A stretch of 64,000 nt of DNA from contig NZ_QULN01000004.1 in NCBI RefSeq assembly GCF_003481705.1, positions 124,001-188,000 on the forward strand, read 5' to 3'. Under the pieces are notes generated by a model that had not been told where the DNA came from, did not search any database, and saw only the letters and a list, made by a program, of their open reading frames with translations. This stretch comes from Butyricicoccus sp. OM04-18BH. GTDB taxonomy: Bacteria > Bacillota > Clostridia > Oscillospirales > Butyricicoccaceae. This document shows, piece after piece, positions 44,575 through 52,890 of the stretch (positions within the stretch are counted from its first letter, which is position 1; every line of letters starts with the position of its first letter). Position numbers and translations under genes: made by a program.

Positions 44575-44614
44575 TTGAGACGCTATCAATGCAAAAAGTT
44601 CCGGTCGTGTCGTA

Positions 44615-44746
44615 TTGACAAAGCCGGAGCGCACGTTATAATCAAACAGAGAGGGACGCTGTTACCGCAGTCAGCCCCTAATTGATCAAAACTTAAAGTA
44701 GTCATTGACCGTTTCGGAGTCCACCCGAGCGGTCAATGCGCTTTTA
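44615..44746 (+). ncRNA. Small RNA with own promoter and terminator (copy 2)
   Basis: TTGACA (44615-44620), a 16-bp spacer and perfect TATAAT (44637-44642) would start a transcript near 44649. The terminator stem is CATTGACCG (44703-44711) with CGGTCAATG (44730-44738), an inner TCGG/CCGA pairing, then GCTTTTAT. It shares promoter, the GACGCTG-N-TAC-GCAGTCAG block and terminator with the copy at 6066-6193. The opposing-strand frame here ends F-C-I-K-A-H but lacks a good start, so any toxin gene looks decayed. Confidence 0.65.
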
Positions 44747-45353
44747 TGCAGAAAAATGCACAGCAAAAATGCCTCACAGTGCGCCTGCCGAGACGCTTCA
44801 TGACATCCTGCGGCTTCACGATACGCAAGCCGTGCTCGCACTCTGCGTAGTCGTTCGAGCACAGTTCTGTAGAGAACCTTGCGAAAAAATAATGAATATT
44901 TATATAGCTGATTGTACGATAATGCCTTATCTGCTGGGGATATGTCGGTTTACTCCGGCTTTGTTGATTTTCATGAAATTTTCGAAACACTCTGGTGAAA
45001 ATTCTGATGTGAAAAATCAGCAGATTTTCAAGGAATGGAGGGAACGGACGCGCGGAAATCTGTCACAGGGGCGAAAAATCAGCAAGCACTTTTTCGAAAT
45101 AGGGAAAATGTGGCAAAACGGCACTTGCCGTGTCCGGACGATTTCCTTAACGGTATCTTAACACGGAGATGCAAAATTCGGGAAATTATTTGTATAAAAT
45201 GCTGTCTGGAATACGGAATTTCGACGCGATAGGAAAATAATGGATATTACACGAAAAAATCATACTTTATTCCTTTGAAATCTTATGATATAACTTTTGT
45301 ATAGGCAGGAGGTAAGCTGGAAACACAGAATCAAAAGGAAGGTCGTGTATAAG
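44747..45353. other. Intergenic stretch with no confident gene
   Basis: About 600 bp. A minus-strand frame (44733-44990) has a protein-like middle (C-E-H-G-L-R-I-V-K-P-Q-D-V-M) but no convincing start, and a plus-strand frame (44736-45161) shows no family features. The final 100 bp are AT-rich, with a TATAAC box near 45287-45292 and an AGGAGG at 45307-45312 ahead of the orphan Spo0A-domain gene. Confidence 0.45.
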
Positions 45354-45812
45354 ATGAAGAATAGAATTGAGCGGGGAACTGGGCTGTATGCGGAAAATCT
45401 GCGCACGATTGCTGCGAGAGAAATTGAATTTCGCTTAACACCATATATCTTTAATCTCGGCATCCCGCCGCACGTTTCGGGGTACAATTATCTGCGTGAT
45501 GCGGTGATTGAGCTGCTGCTCGAGCCTGCGGCACAGGTCGGAGTGACAAAATGTGTATATCCGAGCGTTGCCGCCATGTACGGCACAACGGTGCACGCGG
45601 TGGAGCGTTCGGTGCGGCACGCGATCACGTCGGCATGGAATGGCGGCGGCCTGCGCCGGGTGAAGGGCGATCCGCAAAATACGATTCTGAGATTTCACAG
45701 CAGACCGACAAACAAAAAATGTATCATGGCGCTCGCACAGATGATGCAGGAACAATATGGGAACCAGATTCCCGACTGGTATGGCGATGCTGTATGCAGT
45801 GAAACCGAATGA
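45354..45812 (+). CDS. Orphan Spo0A C-terminal DNA-binding domain protein (copy 2)
   Basis: 152 residues from ATG 45354. Residues about 15-105 match the Spo0A effector domain (R-E-I-E-F-R-L-T-P-Y, G-I-P-P-H-V-S-G-Y, T-V-H-A-V-E-R-S-V-R-H-A-I). A C-terminal extension of about 40 residues is not part of Spo0A. The receiver domain is absent. It is a clear paralogue of the gene at 5260-5601, and each copy lies a few hundred bases from one copy of the small RNA. Possible constitutive or competing regulator of 0A-box genes. Confidence 0.85.
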   Translation: MKNRIERGTGLYAENLRTIAAREIEFRLTPYIFNLGIPPHVSGYNYLRDAVIELLLEPAAQVGVTKCVYPSVAAMYGTTVHAVERSVRHAITSAWNGGGLRRVKGDPQNTILRFHSRPTNKKCIMALAQMMQEQYGNQIPDWYGDAVCSETE

Positions 45813-45857
45813 CAGGGACACACCATCGCCCGTAAAACGGATGATCTGACAGAACCG

Positions 45858-45906
45858 AAAATCCCTCCGGAACCACTCGAACAGGGTGGAGCCGGAGGGA
45901 TTTTTT
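45858..45906. terminator. Bidirectional terminator
   Basis: A perfect 13-bp stem (45858-45870 with 45892-45904), extended by T-runs on both sides, between the convergent Spo0A-domain and PDDEXK genes. Confidence 0.9.
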
Positions 45907-45940
45907 GCTGTTATTCAGCTGCAATTTTTAGCGGGAGAGA

Positions 45941-46750
45941 TTAAGCTGGCCTGCTCTCAGTCAGAGTCTTGACTTCGTCAACACTGATTTCCAGCGCATC
46001 GGCAATATCTTCATAGGTATATTTGCCGGAGTTCAACATACGCCGCGCAATCCTGACCATTCTGGCTTTATCGGCTTCGCGCGCCGCTTCATTTCTCATA
46101 TCTTCCATAGCCTTGCACATAGTCGCAACTCCTTCCGTATCTTCTTTGAAATAGCGAACTCTGTCCGCCAGAATTTGATAGTGCATCTCCTCGGCGCTGG
46201 TGCAGGAAAAGTCGTGCATGAGCTGCCCCAGAGCCGTATCGCCTTTGATCTGGGCGTTTACATACAGGATATGCGACTCGTCCCCGAACAATGCGCCGGT
46301 TTCTCTGACCGTCCGGTCAATGTGATAGATCGGACAGCTGCCGTCCAGTACATCATGCTCCGTGATGAAAATGACATAGGTTTCGTTCAGCTTTTCATAT
46401 TCATCGCCGGGTTCGGTCACATTGGCATCGATCAGGCTGCTGTTATACCGGGCACGCTTGACGCCGGCGCCTTTATCGCTGCGCTGCACCTCGATATTGT
46501 AAACGCGGTCTGTTTCATCGACGGCCAGAATATCAAGCCGCACGGAGCGTCCCTGCAGATTCTTAATATCGTGCTGACCATGTACGCGCTGTACGCGCAG
46601 ATCGGTACGCTGCAAAATGATCTGGAGCAGGAACTCGGCACAAGCCTTGTCCTCAAACACCTTGTTCATAAAATCATCATCCAGCAGACGAAAACCGCGC
46701 AGCCGCTGCAAATCCTCGGCGTGCTTGCGCTCGAAATCCAGGTCGGACAT
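45941..46750 (-). CDS. PD-(D/E)XK nuclease family transposase-like (Rpn/PDDEXK_2) protein
   Basis: 269 residues. The core has D-D-D-F-M-N-K-V-F near residue 24, then V-R-L-D-I-L-A-V-D and Y-N-I-E-V-Q-R about 14 residues later, the D and E-x-Q pattern of the PDDEXK_2 family. The end carries a helix-turn-helix-like stretch (Y-T-Y-E-D-I-A-D-A-L-E-I-S). These proteins are very frequent in gut Clostridia and relate to the Rpn recombination-promoting nucleases. The start is ATG 46750. Confidence 0.88.
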   Translation of the reverse strand: MSDLDFERKHAEDLQRLRGFRLLDDDFMNKVFEDKACAEFLLQIILQRTDLRVQRVHGQHDIKNLQGRSVRLDILAVDETDRVYNIEVQRSDKGAGVKRARYNSSLIDANVTEPGDEYEKLNETYVIFITEHDVLDGSCPIYHIDRTVRETGALFGDESHILYVNAQIKGDTALGQLMHDFSCTSAEEMHYQILADRVRYFKEDTEGVATMCKAMEDMRNEAAREADKARMVRIARRMLNSGKYTYEDIADALEISVDEVKTLTESRPA

Positions 46751-46795
46751 AACGTCACATCCTTATCTATAATATACCATGGAAATCCGGGCGGT

Positions 46796-47290
46796 TCAAG
46801 CCGTGACGGCGGCTGTTTTCCCCGCTTTCTGCCCTTTTTCTTGTTTCCTTTTGTTTGGCGAAAGGTGTATCTCACGAGCGACCTCCATCTGGGTGCGGCC
46901 CTCGAAAAAGCGCAGGCGGATGATGCGCTTTTCGCGGTCATCCAGACCGTCGATGGCCTCGCGCAGGGCGATGGCGGCGAGCCAGTGGTCGTCCGTATTG
47001 CGCGTGTCGCCGACCTGATCCATGACGCAGACCGTGTCGGCGCCGTCATGAAAAACCGGCTCGAACAGCGAGACCGGGTCGAGGATGGCGTCGAGCGCGA
47101 AAACGACCTCCTCCTTGGGCACGTTCATCGCCCGGGCAAGCTCGACAATATCCGGCTCGCGCTGGTGCTCGCGCACGAAGGCCTCCTTGGCCTGAAGAGC
47201 ACGGTATGCCGTGTCGCGCAGACTTCGCGAGACGCGCAGCGTGCTGTTGTCGCGCAGGTAGCGGCGGATTTCCCCAATGATCATCGGCAT
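46796..47290 (-). pseudogene. Fragment of sporulation sigma factor SigG, cut at both ends
   Basis: The 164-codon frame starts exactly at a SigG-like P-M-I-I-G-E-I-R-R-Y-L-R-D (region 3 entry) and follows SigG through V-S-R-S-L-R-D, F-A-L-D-A-I-x-D-P-V-S-L-F-E-P and R-F-F-E-G-R-T-Q-M-E-V-A-R-E-I. It then leaves the family before the recognition helix (Q-V-S-R-L-E-K is missing) and ends in a Lys-rich tail. The N-terminal half, with regions 1-2, is also missing; its place is taken by the recombinase gene that stops 23 bp upstream. As it stands it cannot be a working sigma factor. It may be a relic or one part of a split gene. Confidence 0.8.
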
Positions 47291-47313
47291 GAACGTTCAA
47301 AGGGGAAAAACAG

Positions 47314-48693
47314 CTATCCGGCGCGGACCTCCGAGCGTTCCGCGCCCTCGATGGCGTAAAATATTTCGATGCGGTCATTTCGGAGCACGATCCTGTCCAC
47401 GCAGGCGCGGACAAGCGACTGCTTCTCTCTCGCGTCCAGACTGTCCCACTGCGCGCCGACCGTGCGCAGTGCGCCGAGCGCGTCCTCTTTCTCTGCGTCC
47501 TGTCCGGCACGCTGCTGCGCCGCGAGAAGCGCCTCTGAGGCGCGGTCTCTGTCGTGCTTCGCGCGCGCGATCGTATCGCGGAGCGTGTTGTCCTCGTCCT
47601 CGGCATACAGCTCGTACAGCCGCCGCAGCTTTCGCTCTGCACGGGCGAGCGCCTTCCGGCAGTTCTGCTCGTCCTCGGCCGGGGCGGACGGCGGACCTGG
47701 CTGCGCGGCAAGCCGGGCAAGGTCTGCGGTCACGATGCGCTCGACCTCCTGCGCCATGATGCCGCGGTTCGGGCAGTTTTCGTCGTGGACGAGGTGCGGC
47801 TTGGACTTGTCGCGCGAGTAGCAGACCAGCCGGTCTCCGGCGCGGCCCCATTTCTGATAGCGCATTTTCGCGCCGCAGTGGCCGCACGCGAGCAGCCCGG
47901 TCAGCAGCTTCCCGCCGTCGGCGGCGCGCGGTCGGTTGGGGCGGTGCAGACGGCGCTGCGCGCGCAGCCATGTCTCGCGGTCGATGAGCGGCTCGTGGCG
48001 TCCGGGATAGCGCTCGCCCTTGTACAGGATAATGCCGGTGTTGCTCTCACGGTCGAGGATCTGCCGCACGAGATGCTCGTAGCGCAGACCGAGCGCCCGG
48101 GCGATGCTCCCGGCGGACTCGCCGGCGAGATACCGCGCGTAGATCTCGCGCACGGTGTCCGCGTCGCGGTTGGGCACGAGGATGCCCTTTGCGGCGTCGT
48201 AATCGTAGCCGAAGGGGATCTTGCCGCCGCCCGGCCAGTAACCCTGCCGGACGCGCTCGACCATGCCCATGCGCGTGCGCAGGAAGATGTTCTCGCGCTC
48301 GAGCTGTGCAAAGGCGGACAGAATGCCGATCATGGCGCGGCCGTAGGGCGTGCCGGTGTCGATGTTTTCGTTGATCGAGACGAAATCCACGCCGTGCGGC
48401 GCGAAAACGTCCTCGATCAAGTAAAGCGTGTCCTTCTGGCTGCGGCTCAGGCGGTCGAGCTTGTAGACGACCACGCGCTCGACCTCGCCGCGGCGGATGC
48501 AGTCGATGAGCTGCGTCACGGCCGGACGCGACAGGTTCGAGCCGGAAAAGCCGCCGTCCACATACTGTGTGAAGCGGCCGATGCCCTTCATGCGGCAGTA
48601 GGCTTCGAGCTTTTCGGCCTGTGCGGCGAGCGAATAGCCCTCGTCGGCCTGCGCTTCGGTCGAAACGCGCAGGTATAAAGCGGTGTGTTTCAT
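47314..48693 (-). CDS. Large serine recombinase (SpoIVCA-like)
   Basis: 459 residues from ATG 48693, preceded by GGAAAGGG. Resolvase domain with L-Y-L-R-V-S (Ser11) and K-L-D-R-L-S-R-S near residue 70, a Recombinase domain (about 155-260), zinc ribbon (C-G-H-C-G and a later C-P-N), and a coiled coil (about 340-420). This is the layout of SpoIVCA, which excises the skin element from sigK. Here it abuts a SigG fragment in the same direction. The start codon overlaps the stop of a 53-residue frame (ATGA). Confidence 0.92.
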   Translation of the reverse strand: MKHTALYLRVSTEAQADEGYSLAAQAEKLEAYCRMKGIGRFTQYVDGGFSGSNLSRPAVTQLIDCIRRGEVERVVVYKLDRLSRSQKDTLYLIEDVFAPHGVDFVSINENIDTGTPYGRAMIGILSAFAQLERENIFLRTRMGMVERVRQGYWPGGGKIPFGYDYDAAKGILVPNRDADTVREIYARYLAGESAGSIARALGLRYEHLVRQILDRESNTGIILYKGERYPGRHEPLIDRETWLRAQRRLHRPNRPRAADGGKLLTGLLACGHCGAKMRYQKWGRAGDRLVCYSRDKSKPHLVHDENCPNRGIMAQEVERIVTADLARLAAQPGPPSAPAEDEQNCRKALARAERKLRRLYELYAEDEDNTLRDTIARAKHDRDRASEALLAAQQRAGQDAEKEDALGALRTVGAQWDSLDAREKQSLVRACVDRIVLRNDRIEIFYAIEGAERSEVRAG

Positions 48694-48851
48694 GGTTTTC
48701 CCTTTCCGGGACTGCGTTCCTCCGCCTTCAGTATAGCAGAGCGCGCGGGGCGCGGCAATGGAACATGCTGGCGCGGCAGGGGGAAGGACAGGACGAGCGG
48801 CGGCATCGCGCCGGAGAGCGGGACGCCGTTCAGATAGCGGATGATCTGCAT
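48690..48851 (-). CDS. Small protein overlapping the recombinase start
   Basis: A 53-residue frame from ATG 48851 with an AAAGGAG site at ideal distance. It begins M-Q-I-I-R-Y-L-N-G-V-P-L-S-G and is Pro/Leu-rich. Its TGA overlaps the recombinase ATG as ATGA, the classic sign of translational coupling. Small partner proteins ahead of serine recombinases are known, but this family was not recognised. Confidence 0.6.
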   Translation of the reverse strand: MQIIRYLNGVPLSGAMPPLVLSFPLPRQHVPLPRPARSAILKAEERSPGKGKP

Positions 48852-48973
48852 GGAAGAGCTCCTTTCCGCAGGGGAACATTGCCCTGCATCGGAAGTTTCC
48901 CCCGAAACGGCCCGCTGCAACCCTGTGAGAGCCGGTTTTTCAGCCTTTCCGACAGCCAAGGCTAAATTTTGTC

Positions 48974-49002
48974 TTGTGAGCACGCCTGCACAGGTGTATA
49001 AT
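48974..49002 (+). promoter_or_regulatory. Promoter of pta
   Basis: TTGTGA (48974-48979), a 17-bp spacer and perfect TATAAT (48997-49002), 70 bp before the pta start. Confidence 0.85.
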
Positions 49003-49071
49003 GTATATAGAAAACATTTGTCTGCGGGCGAGGTATGCCTGCACGGACGAGATAACGAAGGAGAATGAAAT

Positions 49072-50082
49072 ATGTTTGAGAACCTGATTTCGGCTCTGAA
49101 GGCTGAAAAGCGTACCATCGTATTTACCGAGGGCGAGGATGCCCGTATTCTTGAGGCTGCTTCCCGCCTGAAGAAGGACGGCCTGATGGACTCCATCCTG
49201 GTCGGCAACGTAGAGGCTGTTAAGGCTGCTGCTGCAAAGGGCGGCTTTGATATCGAGGGCATGGAGATCATCGATCCGGCAACCTATTCCGAGATGGACG
49301 CGATGGTCGAGAAGATGGTCGAGCTGCGCAAGGGCAAGATGAGCGCAGAGGACTGCAAGGCTGCTCTGGCAAAGGGCAACTACTTCGGCACCATGCTCGT
49401 CAAGATGGGCAAGGCTGACGCTCTGCTCGGCGGCGCTACCTACTCCACCGCTGATACCGTTCGTCCGGCGCTCCAGCTCATCAAGACCAAGCCGGGCGCA
49501 CACCTCGTAAGCTCCTGCTTTATTCTCGTCCGCGAGAAGGACGGCGTCGAGGAGAAGCTGGCGATGGGCGACTGCGCAATCAACATCGACTACCCGGACT
49601 CTGTCGATAAGGAAGGCAACGTAACCCTGAAGGGCAGCCAGAAGCTGGCTGAGGTTGCAATCGAGACCGCAAACACCGCAAAGGCTTTCGGCATCGACCC
49701 GAAGGTTGCCGTTCTGTCCTTCTCCACCAAGGGCTCCGGCAAGGGCGGCACGGTCGCTCTGTCCCGCGAGGCTACCGAGTACGCAAAGGAAATGAACCCG
49801 GATCTGGCGATCGACGGCGAGCTGCAGTTTGACGCTGCTGTATCTCCGGTCGTTGCTGCTACCAAGTGCAAGGGCTCTCCGGTTGCAGGTCAGGCCAACA
49901 CCTTCATCTTCCCGTCCATCGAGGCAGGCAACATCGGCTACAAGATCGCTCAGCGTCTGGGCGGCTTCGCAGCTTACGGCCCGATCCTGCAGGGCCTGAA
50001 CGCTCCGATCAACGATCTGTCCCGCGGCTGCAACGCAGACGAGGTTTACCAGATGGCGATCATCACCGCAGGCCTGAAGTAA
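49072..50082 (+). CDS. pta: Phosphate acetyltransferase
   Basis: Interconverts acetyl-CoA and acetyl phosphate, a key step of fermentation to acetate. 336 residues of the short Pta type: F-T-E-G-E-D-A-R-I-L near residue 19, K-G-N-Y-F-G-T-M near 102, F-S-T-K-G-S-G near 222, and the C-terminal L-S-R-G-C-N-A-D-E-V-Y. It has its own promoter and is followed by a terminator; no acetate kinase gene is adjacent in the window. Codon use is strongly biased, as expected for a highly expressed enzyme. Confidence 0.96.
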   Translation: MFENLISALKAEKRTIVFTEGEDARILEAASRLKKDGLMDSILVGNVEAVKAAAAKGGFDIEGMEIIDPATYSEMDAMVEKMVELRKGKMSAEDCKAALAKGNYFGTMLVKMGKADALLGGATYSTADTVRPALQLIKTKPGAHLVSSCFILVREKDGVEEKLAMGDCAINIDYPDSVDKEGNVTLKGSQKLAEVAIETANTAKAFGIDPKVAVLSFSTKGSGKGGTVALSREATEYAKEMNPDLAIDGELQFDAAVSPVVAATKCKGSPVAGQANTFIFPSIEAGNIGYKIAQRLGGFAAYGPILQGLNAPINDLSRGCNADEVYQMAIITAGLK

Positions 50083-50120
50083 TTTCAGCTTAAAAACCGT
50101 AGTATCAGCCGCCGACGTGA

Positions 50121-50152
50121 AAACAAACCTTCGCGCCGGCGGTTTGTTTTTT
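50121..50152 (+). terminator. Terminator of pta
   Basis: A perfect 9-bp AT-rich stem (50121-50129 with 50141-50149), with a GC-rich loop, followed by a T-run, about 40 bp after the pta stop. Confidence 0.85.
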
Positions 50153-50170
50153 CAGTGAGGAGGGAATGCA

Positions 50171-50611
50171 GTGAAACGAGGACTGATTTATGCGCTCGCC
50201 TCGTCCGTGGCGTGCATCGCGCTTGCGGCGTGGCTCGTGCCGTATGCGCCGACGCCGAAGGCGGAGGGCATCGGCAAGATCGAGGTGCTGGGCACGATAC
50301 AGGGACAGTATTCGGCATATGTCACGCGCTGGCTCGATACGGACGAGGTGCGGCAGCTGCTGCCGCAGATCAAAATGAACAGCATTCCCGAAATTCTGGG
50401 CCGATACCCGGAGGGACGGCTGACCTACCGGCTTGAGACGGATTATAACGGCCAGCCGCTCTATCTTTATTACTATCCGCCGGAATTCTATGTCACCTAT
50501 AACGGAAGATGGATGCACAGGCTGTGCGGCAGCGAGGACGCCGTGCAGCGCCTGCATGAGATATGCCTCGACGCCTGCGAGCAGGAATTGGCAGATACGA
50601 TATACTGGTAG
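50171..50611 (+). CDS. Exported protein of unknown function
   Basis: 146 residues from GTG 50171, with GAGGAGG upstream. The first 25 residues form a basic start and hydrophobic helix (signal peptide or anchor). The remainder is a soluble, Tyr-rich domain with R-L-E-T-D-Y and Y-Y-Y-P-P-E-F-Y-V. No family recognised. It lies between the pta terminator and the convergent pdxT gene, so it is probably transcribed alone. Confidence 0.7.
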   Translation: MKRGLIYALASSVACIALAAWLVPYAPTPKAEGIGKIEVLGTIQGQYSAYVTRWLDTDEVRQLLPQIKMNSIPEILGRYPEGRLTYRLETDYNGQPLYLYYYPPEFYVTYNGRWMHRLCGSEDAVQRLHEICLDACEQELADTIYW

Positions 50612-50710
50612 TAATATAATGCACAGATATAACAAAAGCACTCCCGTTTCGGCGCGAAAGAGGATTTTGTGGAATAATACGAACTGTAATATTATACGAA
50701 ACGGAAACAA

Positions 50711-50742
50711 AAAGGACGCTCTTTTTTAGAGCGTCCTTTGGT
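50711..50742 (-). terminator. Terminator of pdxST
   Basis: A perfect 12-bp stem (50711-50722 with 50728-50739) and 5-nt loop directly after pdxT; TTTTTG follows on the minus strand. Confidence 0.9.
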
Positions 50743-50743
50743 C

Positions 50744-51298
50744 TTACATTTTGAGAAAATACTCGTGGATGGCGGTGCTGCTGTCAAGCTCGGGATGAAA
50801 CGCGGTGACAAGCTGATTATCCTGCCGCGCCGCAACGATCTTGCCGCCGACAACGGCGAGCGCCTTCGCGCCGCCCGACACCGACTCGATATAGGGCGCG
50901 CGGATGAAGGTCATCGGCAGCGTGCCGAGTCCCTCGAAGCTGTCGTTCGTGAAAAAGCTGCCGAGCTGACGGCCATAGGCGTTGCGCTTGACCGCGATGT
51001 CCATGGTCGCGAAGCACGGAACGCCGCCGTCGACCTGCTTTGCGAGCAGGATGAGTCCGGCGCAGGTGCCGAAGACCGGCATTCCCTCCGTGATGCGCGC
51101 GCGGAGCGCATCGAACAGGTCAAGGTCGTGCAGCAGGCGGCGCATGACCGTGCTCTCACCGCCGGGGATGATGAGGCGGTCGAGCGGCTTTTCGAGGTCG
51201 CGTGCCTGCCGGATCTCAAAATGCGGCTCGCCCAGACGGTCGAGCATGGCGGCATGCTCCGCGAACGCGCCCTGAAGCGCTAAAATTCCGGTTGCCAT
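50744..51298 (-). CDS. pdxT: Pyridoxal 5'-phosphate synthase glutaminase subunit
   Basis: 184 residues. Class I glutaminase that supplies ammonia to PdxS for vitamin B6 coenzyme synthesis. Marks: P-G-G-E-S-T near residue 45, nucleophile Cys79 in G-T-C-A-G-L, and the catalytic His/Glu in A-F-H-P-E-L near the end. The start lies 3 bp after the pdxS stop, so the two subunits are translated together. Confidence 0.96.
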   Translation of the reverse strand: MATGILALQGAFAEHAAMLDRLGEPHFEIRQARDLEKPLDRLIIPGGESTVMRRLLHDLDLFDALRARITEGMPVFGTCAGLILLAKQVDGGVPCFATMDIAVKRNAYGRQLGSFFTNDSFEGLGTLPMTFIRAPYIESVSGGAKALAVVGGKIVAARQDNQLVTAFHPELDSSTAIHEYFLKM

Positions 51299-51301
51299 GG
51301 C

Positions 51302-52174
51302 TTACTTGCCGCGCTCCGCCATGAGCAGAGCGATCTCGTTCTCGTTGATGCCGACCATCGCCTCGCCGAGGTTGGTGGACAGCTCTGCGATCAGCTTTGC
51401 ATCGGTGTAGTTCGTGACCGCCTTCACGATCGCCGCCGCACGCTTTGCCGGGTCGCCGGATTTGAAGATGCCCGAGCCGACGAATACGCCTTCCGCACCG
51501 AGCTGCATCATGAGCGCGGCGTCCGCCGGGGTAGCAACACCGCCGGCTGCGAAGTTGACGACCGGCAGACGGCCGTTTTCGTGGACATACTGCACCAGCT
51601 CGACCGGAACGGCCAGCTGCTTCGCTGCTTCATACAGCTCGTCCTCGCGCAGGTTCTGCACGCGGCGGATCTCTGCGTTCATCGCACGCATATGAGTGAC
51701 GGCCTGTACAACGTCGCCCGTGCCCGGCTCGCCCTTGGTGCGGATCATGCTCGCGCCCTCTGCGATGCGGCGGAGCGCTTCGCCCAGATCACGTGCGCCG
51801 CAGACGAACGGCACGTTGAACTTGGTCTTGTCGATGTGGTAAACGTCGTCGGCCGGGGAGAGGACCTCGCTCTCGTCGATATAGTCGATCTCGATCGCCT
51901 CGAGGATCTGCGCCTCAACAAAGTGACCGATGCGGCACTTTGCCATGACCGGGATGGAAACGGCCTCCTGAATGCCGCGGATCATGCCGGGGTCGCTCAT
52001 GCGGGATACGCCGCCAGCCGCGCGGATATCCGCCGGGATGCGCTCGAGCGCCATGACCGCGCAGGCGCCGGCCTCCTCTGCGATCTTTGCCTGCTCCGGG
52101 GTGGTAACGTCCATGATGACGCCGCCCTTGAGCATCTGCGCCAGTTCCTTGTTGAGTTCGTAACGTGTAGCCAT
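51302..52174 (-). CDS. pdxS: Pyridoxal 5'-phosphate synthase lyase subunit
   Basis: 290 residues. (Beta-alpha)8-barrel enzyme that builds pyridoxal 5'-phosphate from ribose 5-phosphate, glyceraldehyde 3-phosphate and ammonia from PdxT. Marks: G-G-V-I-M-D-V near residue 17, catalytic Lys79 in V-M-A-K-C-R-I-G-H, and the phosphate-binding [12 protein letters not shown] region. Ribosome site GAGGAG before ATG 52174. First gene of the pdxST operon. Confidence 0.97.
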   Translation of the reverse strand: MATRYELNKELAQMLKGGVIMDVTTPEQAKIAEEAGACAVMALERIPADIRAAGGVSRMSDPGMIRGIQEAVSIPVMAKCRIGHFVEAQILEAIEIDYIDESEVLSPADDVYHIDKTKFNVPFVCGARDLGEALRRIAEGASMIRTKGEPGTGDVVQAVTHMRAMNAEIRRVQNLREDELYEAAKQLAVPVELVQYVHENGRLPVVNFAAGGVATPADAALMMQLGAEGVFVGSGIFKSGDPAKRAAAIVKAVTNYTDAKLIAELSTNLGEAMVGINENEIALLMAERGK

Positions 52175-52311
52175 TTTATTGTTCTCCTCTCGGATTATCG
52201 TTCTTTGCTGTGATGCCGTTATTATACCGCCTGAGTGGCATGAACAAAATAATCAGTTTGCGAATATTTTATAAGGTCAGATAAAAAAATCACCAAATTG
52301 GCGGACGGCTC

Positions 52312-52390
52312 TTGATTTTCGGCTCGCTGTCTGGTATTATATTGATATTATTTCGCAAGGGCGCGGGACGGTACAGTCTCGCGCCCTTTT
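52312..52390 (+). promoter_or_regulatory. Promoter and leader hairpin before the deleted symporter gene
   Basis: TTGATT (52312-52317), a 17-bp spacer and TATTAT (52335-52340). About 20 bp later comes an 11-bp GC-rich stem (52359-52369 with 52376-52386) followed by TTTT, a terminator-like attenuator in front of the mini gene at 52436. Confidence 0.75.
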
Positions 52391-52435
52391 GCCTTCTGCT
52401 GCGGCGCGGAGGGCGACGAAAGGATGGGAATAAAA

Positions 52436-52597
52436 ATGGAGAAATTCACCGAGATGATCAACGCTCTCGACAGCTGGCTGTGGGGTCTTCCCATGATCGT
52501 GCTGCTGCTCTCGGGCGTCATCGCGAAGGAGACACGCCACTATCTCGCGAACCTCGACGAGAAGGATAAGACGGAGATCCCGGTTGTACGCCGCTGA
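52436..52597 (+). pseudogene. Alanine/glycine:cation symporter gene with its core deleted in frame
   Basis: A 53-codon frame in which the first 24 residues resemble the beginning of the symporter encoded at 52891 (F-x-x-x-I-x-x-L-D/G-x-W-x-W-G-x-P-M) and the last 30 match its extreme C-terminus (L-L-L-S-G-V-I-A-x-E-T-R-H-Y-L-x-N-L-D-E). The roughly 410 residues between are absent and the frame is preserved. The upstream promoter and ribosome site are kept, so a small one-helix peptide is probably still made. Most likely a deletion relic of a duplicated transporter. Confidence 0.8.
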
Positions 52598-52630
52598 ACT
52601 TATAAAAACACCTGTCTCCGATGAAAAAAC

Positions 52631-52890
52631 TTGTGTCACAGGGGGGAATATGTTATACTGATAAGGCGTTTCGCGTATTATGACACTAAGCTGTCGCGCG
52701 GACGGCTCCCGTTTCAGAAGCTCGGGGGGCGAGGCACTATGCTTCGCTCCCTTTCTTTGTCTGAAAACGGGGGAGGAGTGTATGCAAGGCAGCACTGCAT
52801 AATTGAACAGGAGCAATTTGCGGAAATTATGCAGTATTGCCGTAAATCTGGCGGAAACCGTTTCCGTCGAAAAAAAGGAGACAGAAAAAC
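52631..52890 (+). promoter_or_regulatory. Promoter and long structured leader of the symporter gene
   Basis: TTGTGT (52631-52636), a 17-bp spacer and TATACT (52654-52659) give a leader of about 225 nt. It contains an outer stem (52708-52718 with 52760-52771), an inner terminator-like hairpin (52724-52750, then TTTCTTT), and a perfect 11-bp hairpin (52794-52804 with 52825-52835). It does not match the glycine riboswitch. Attenuation or an unclassified riboswitch is plausible. Confidence 0.65.

Noticed and set aside
44736..45161. Plus-strand 141-codon frame beside the second small RNA
   Set aside because: It starts inside the small-RNA terminator, lacks a ribosome site and shows no protein family character.
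52660..52890. Glycine riboswitch in front of the AGCS symporter
   Set aside because: The leader is structured, but the conserved glycine-aptamer motifs are not present in tandem or single form.
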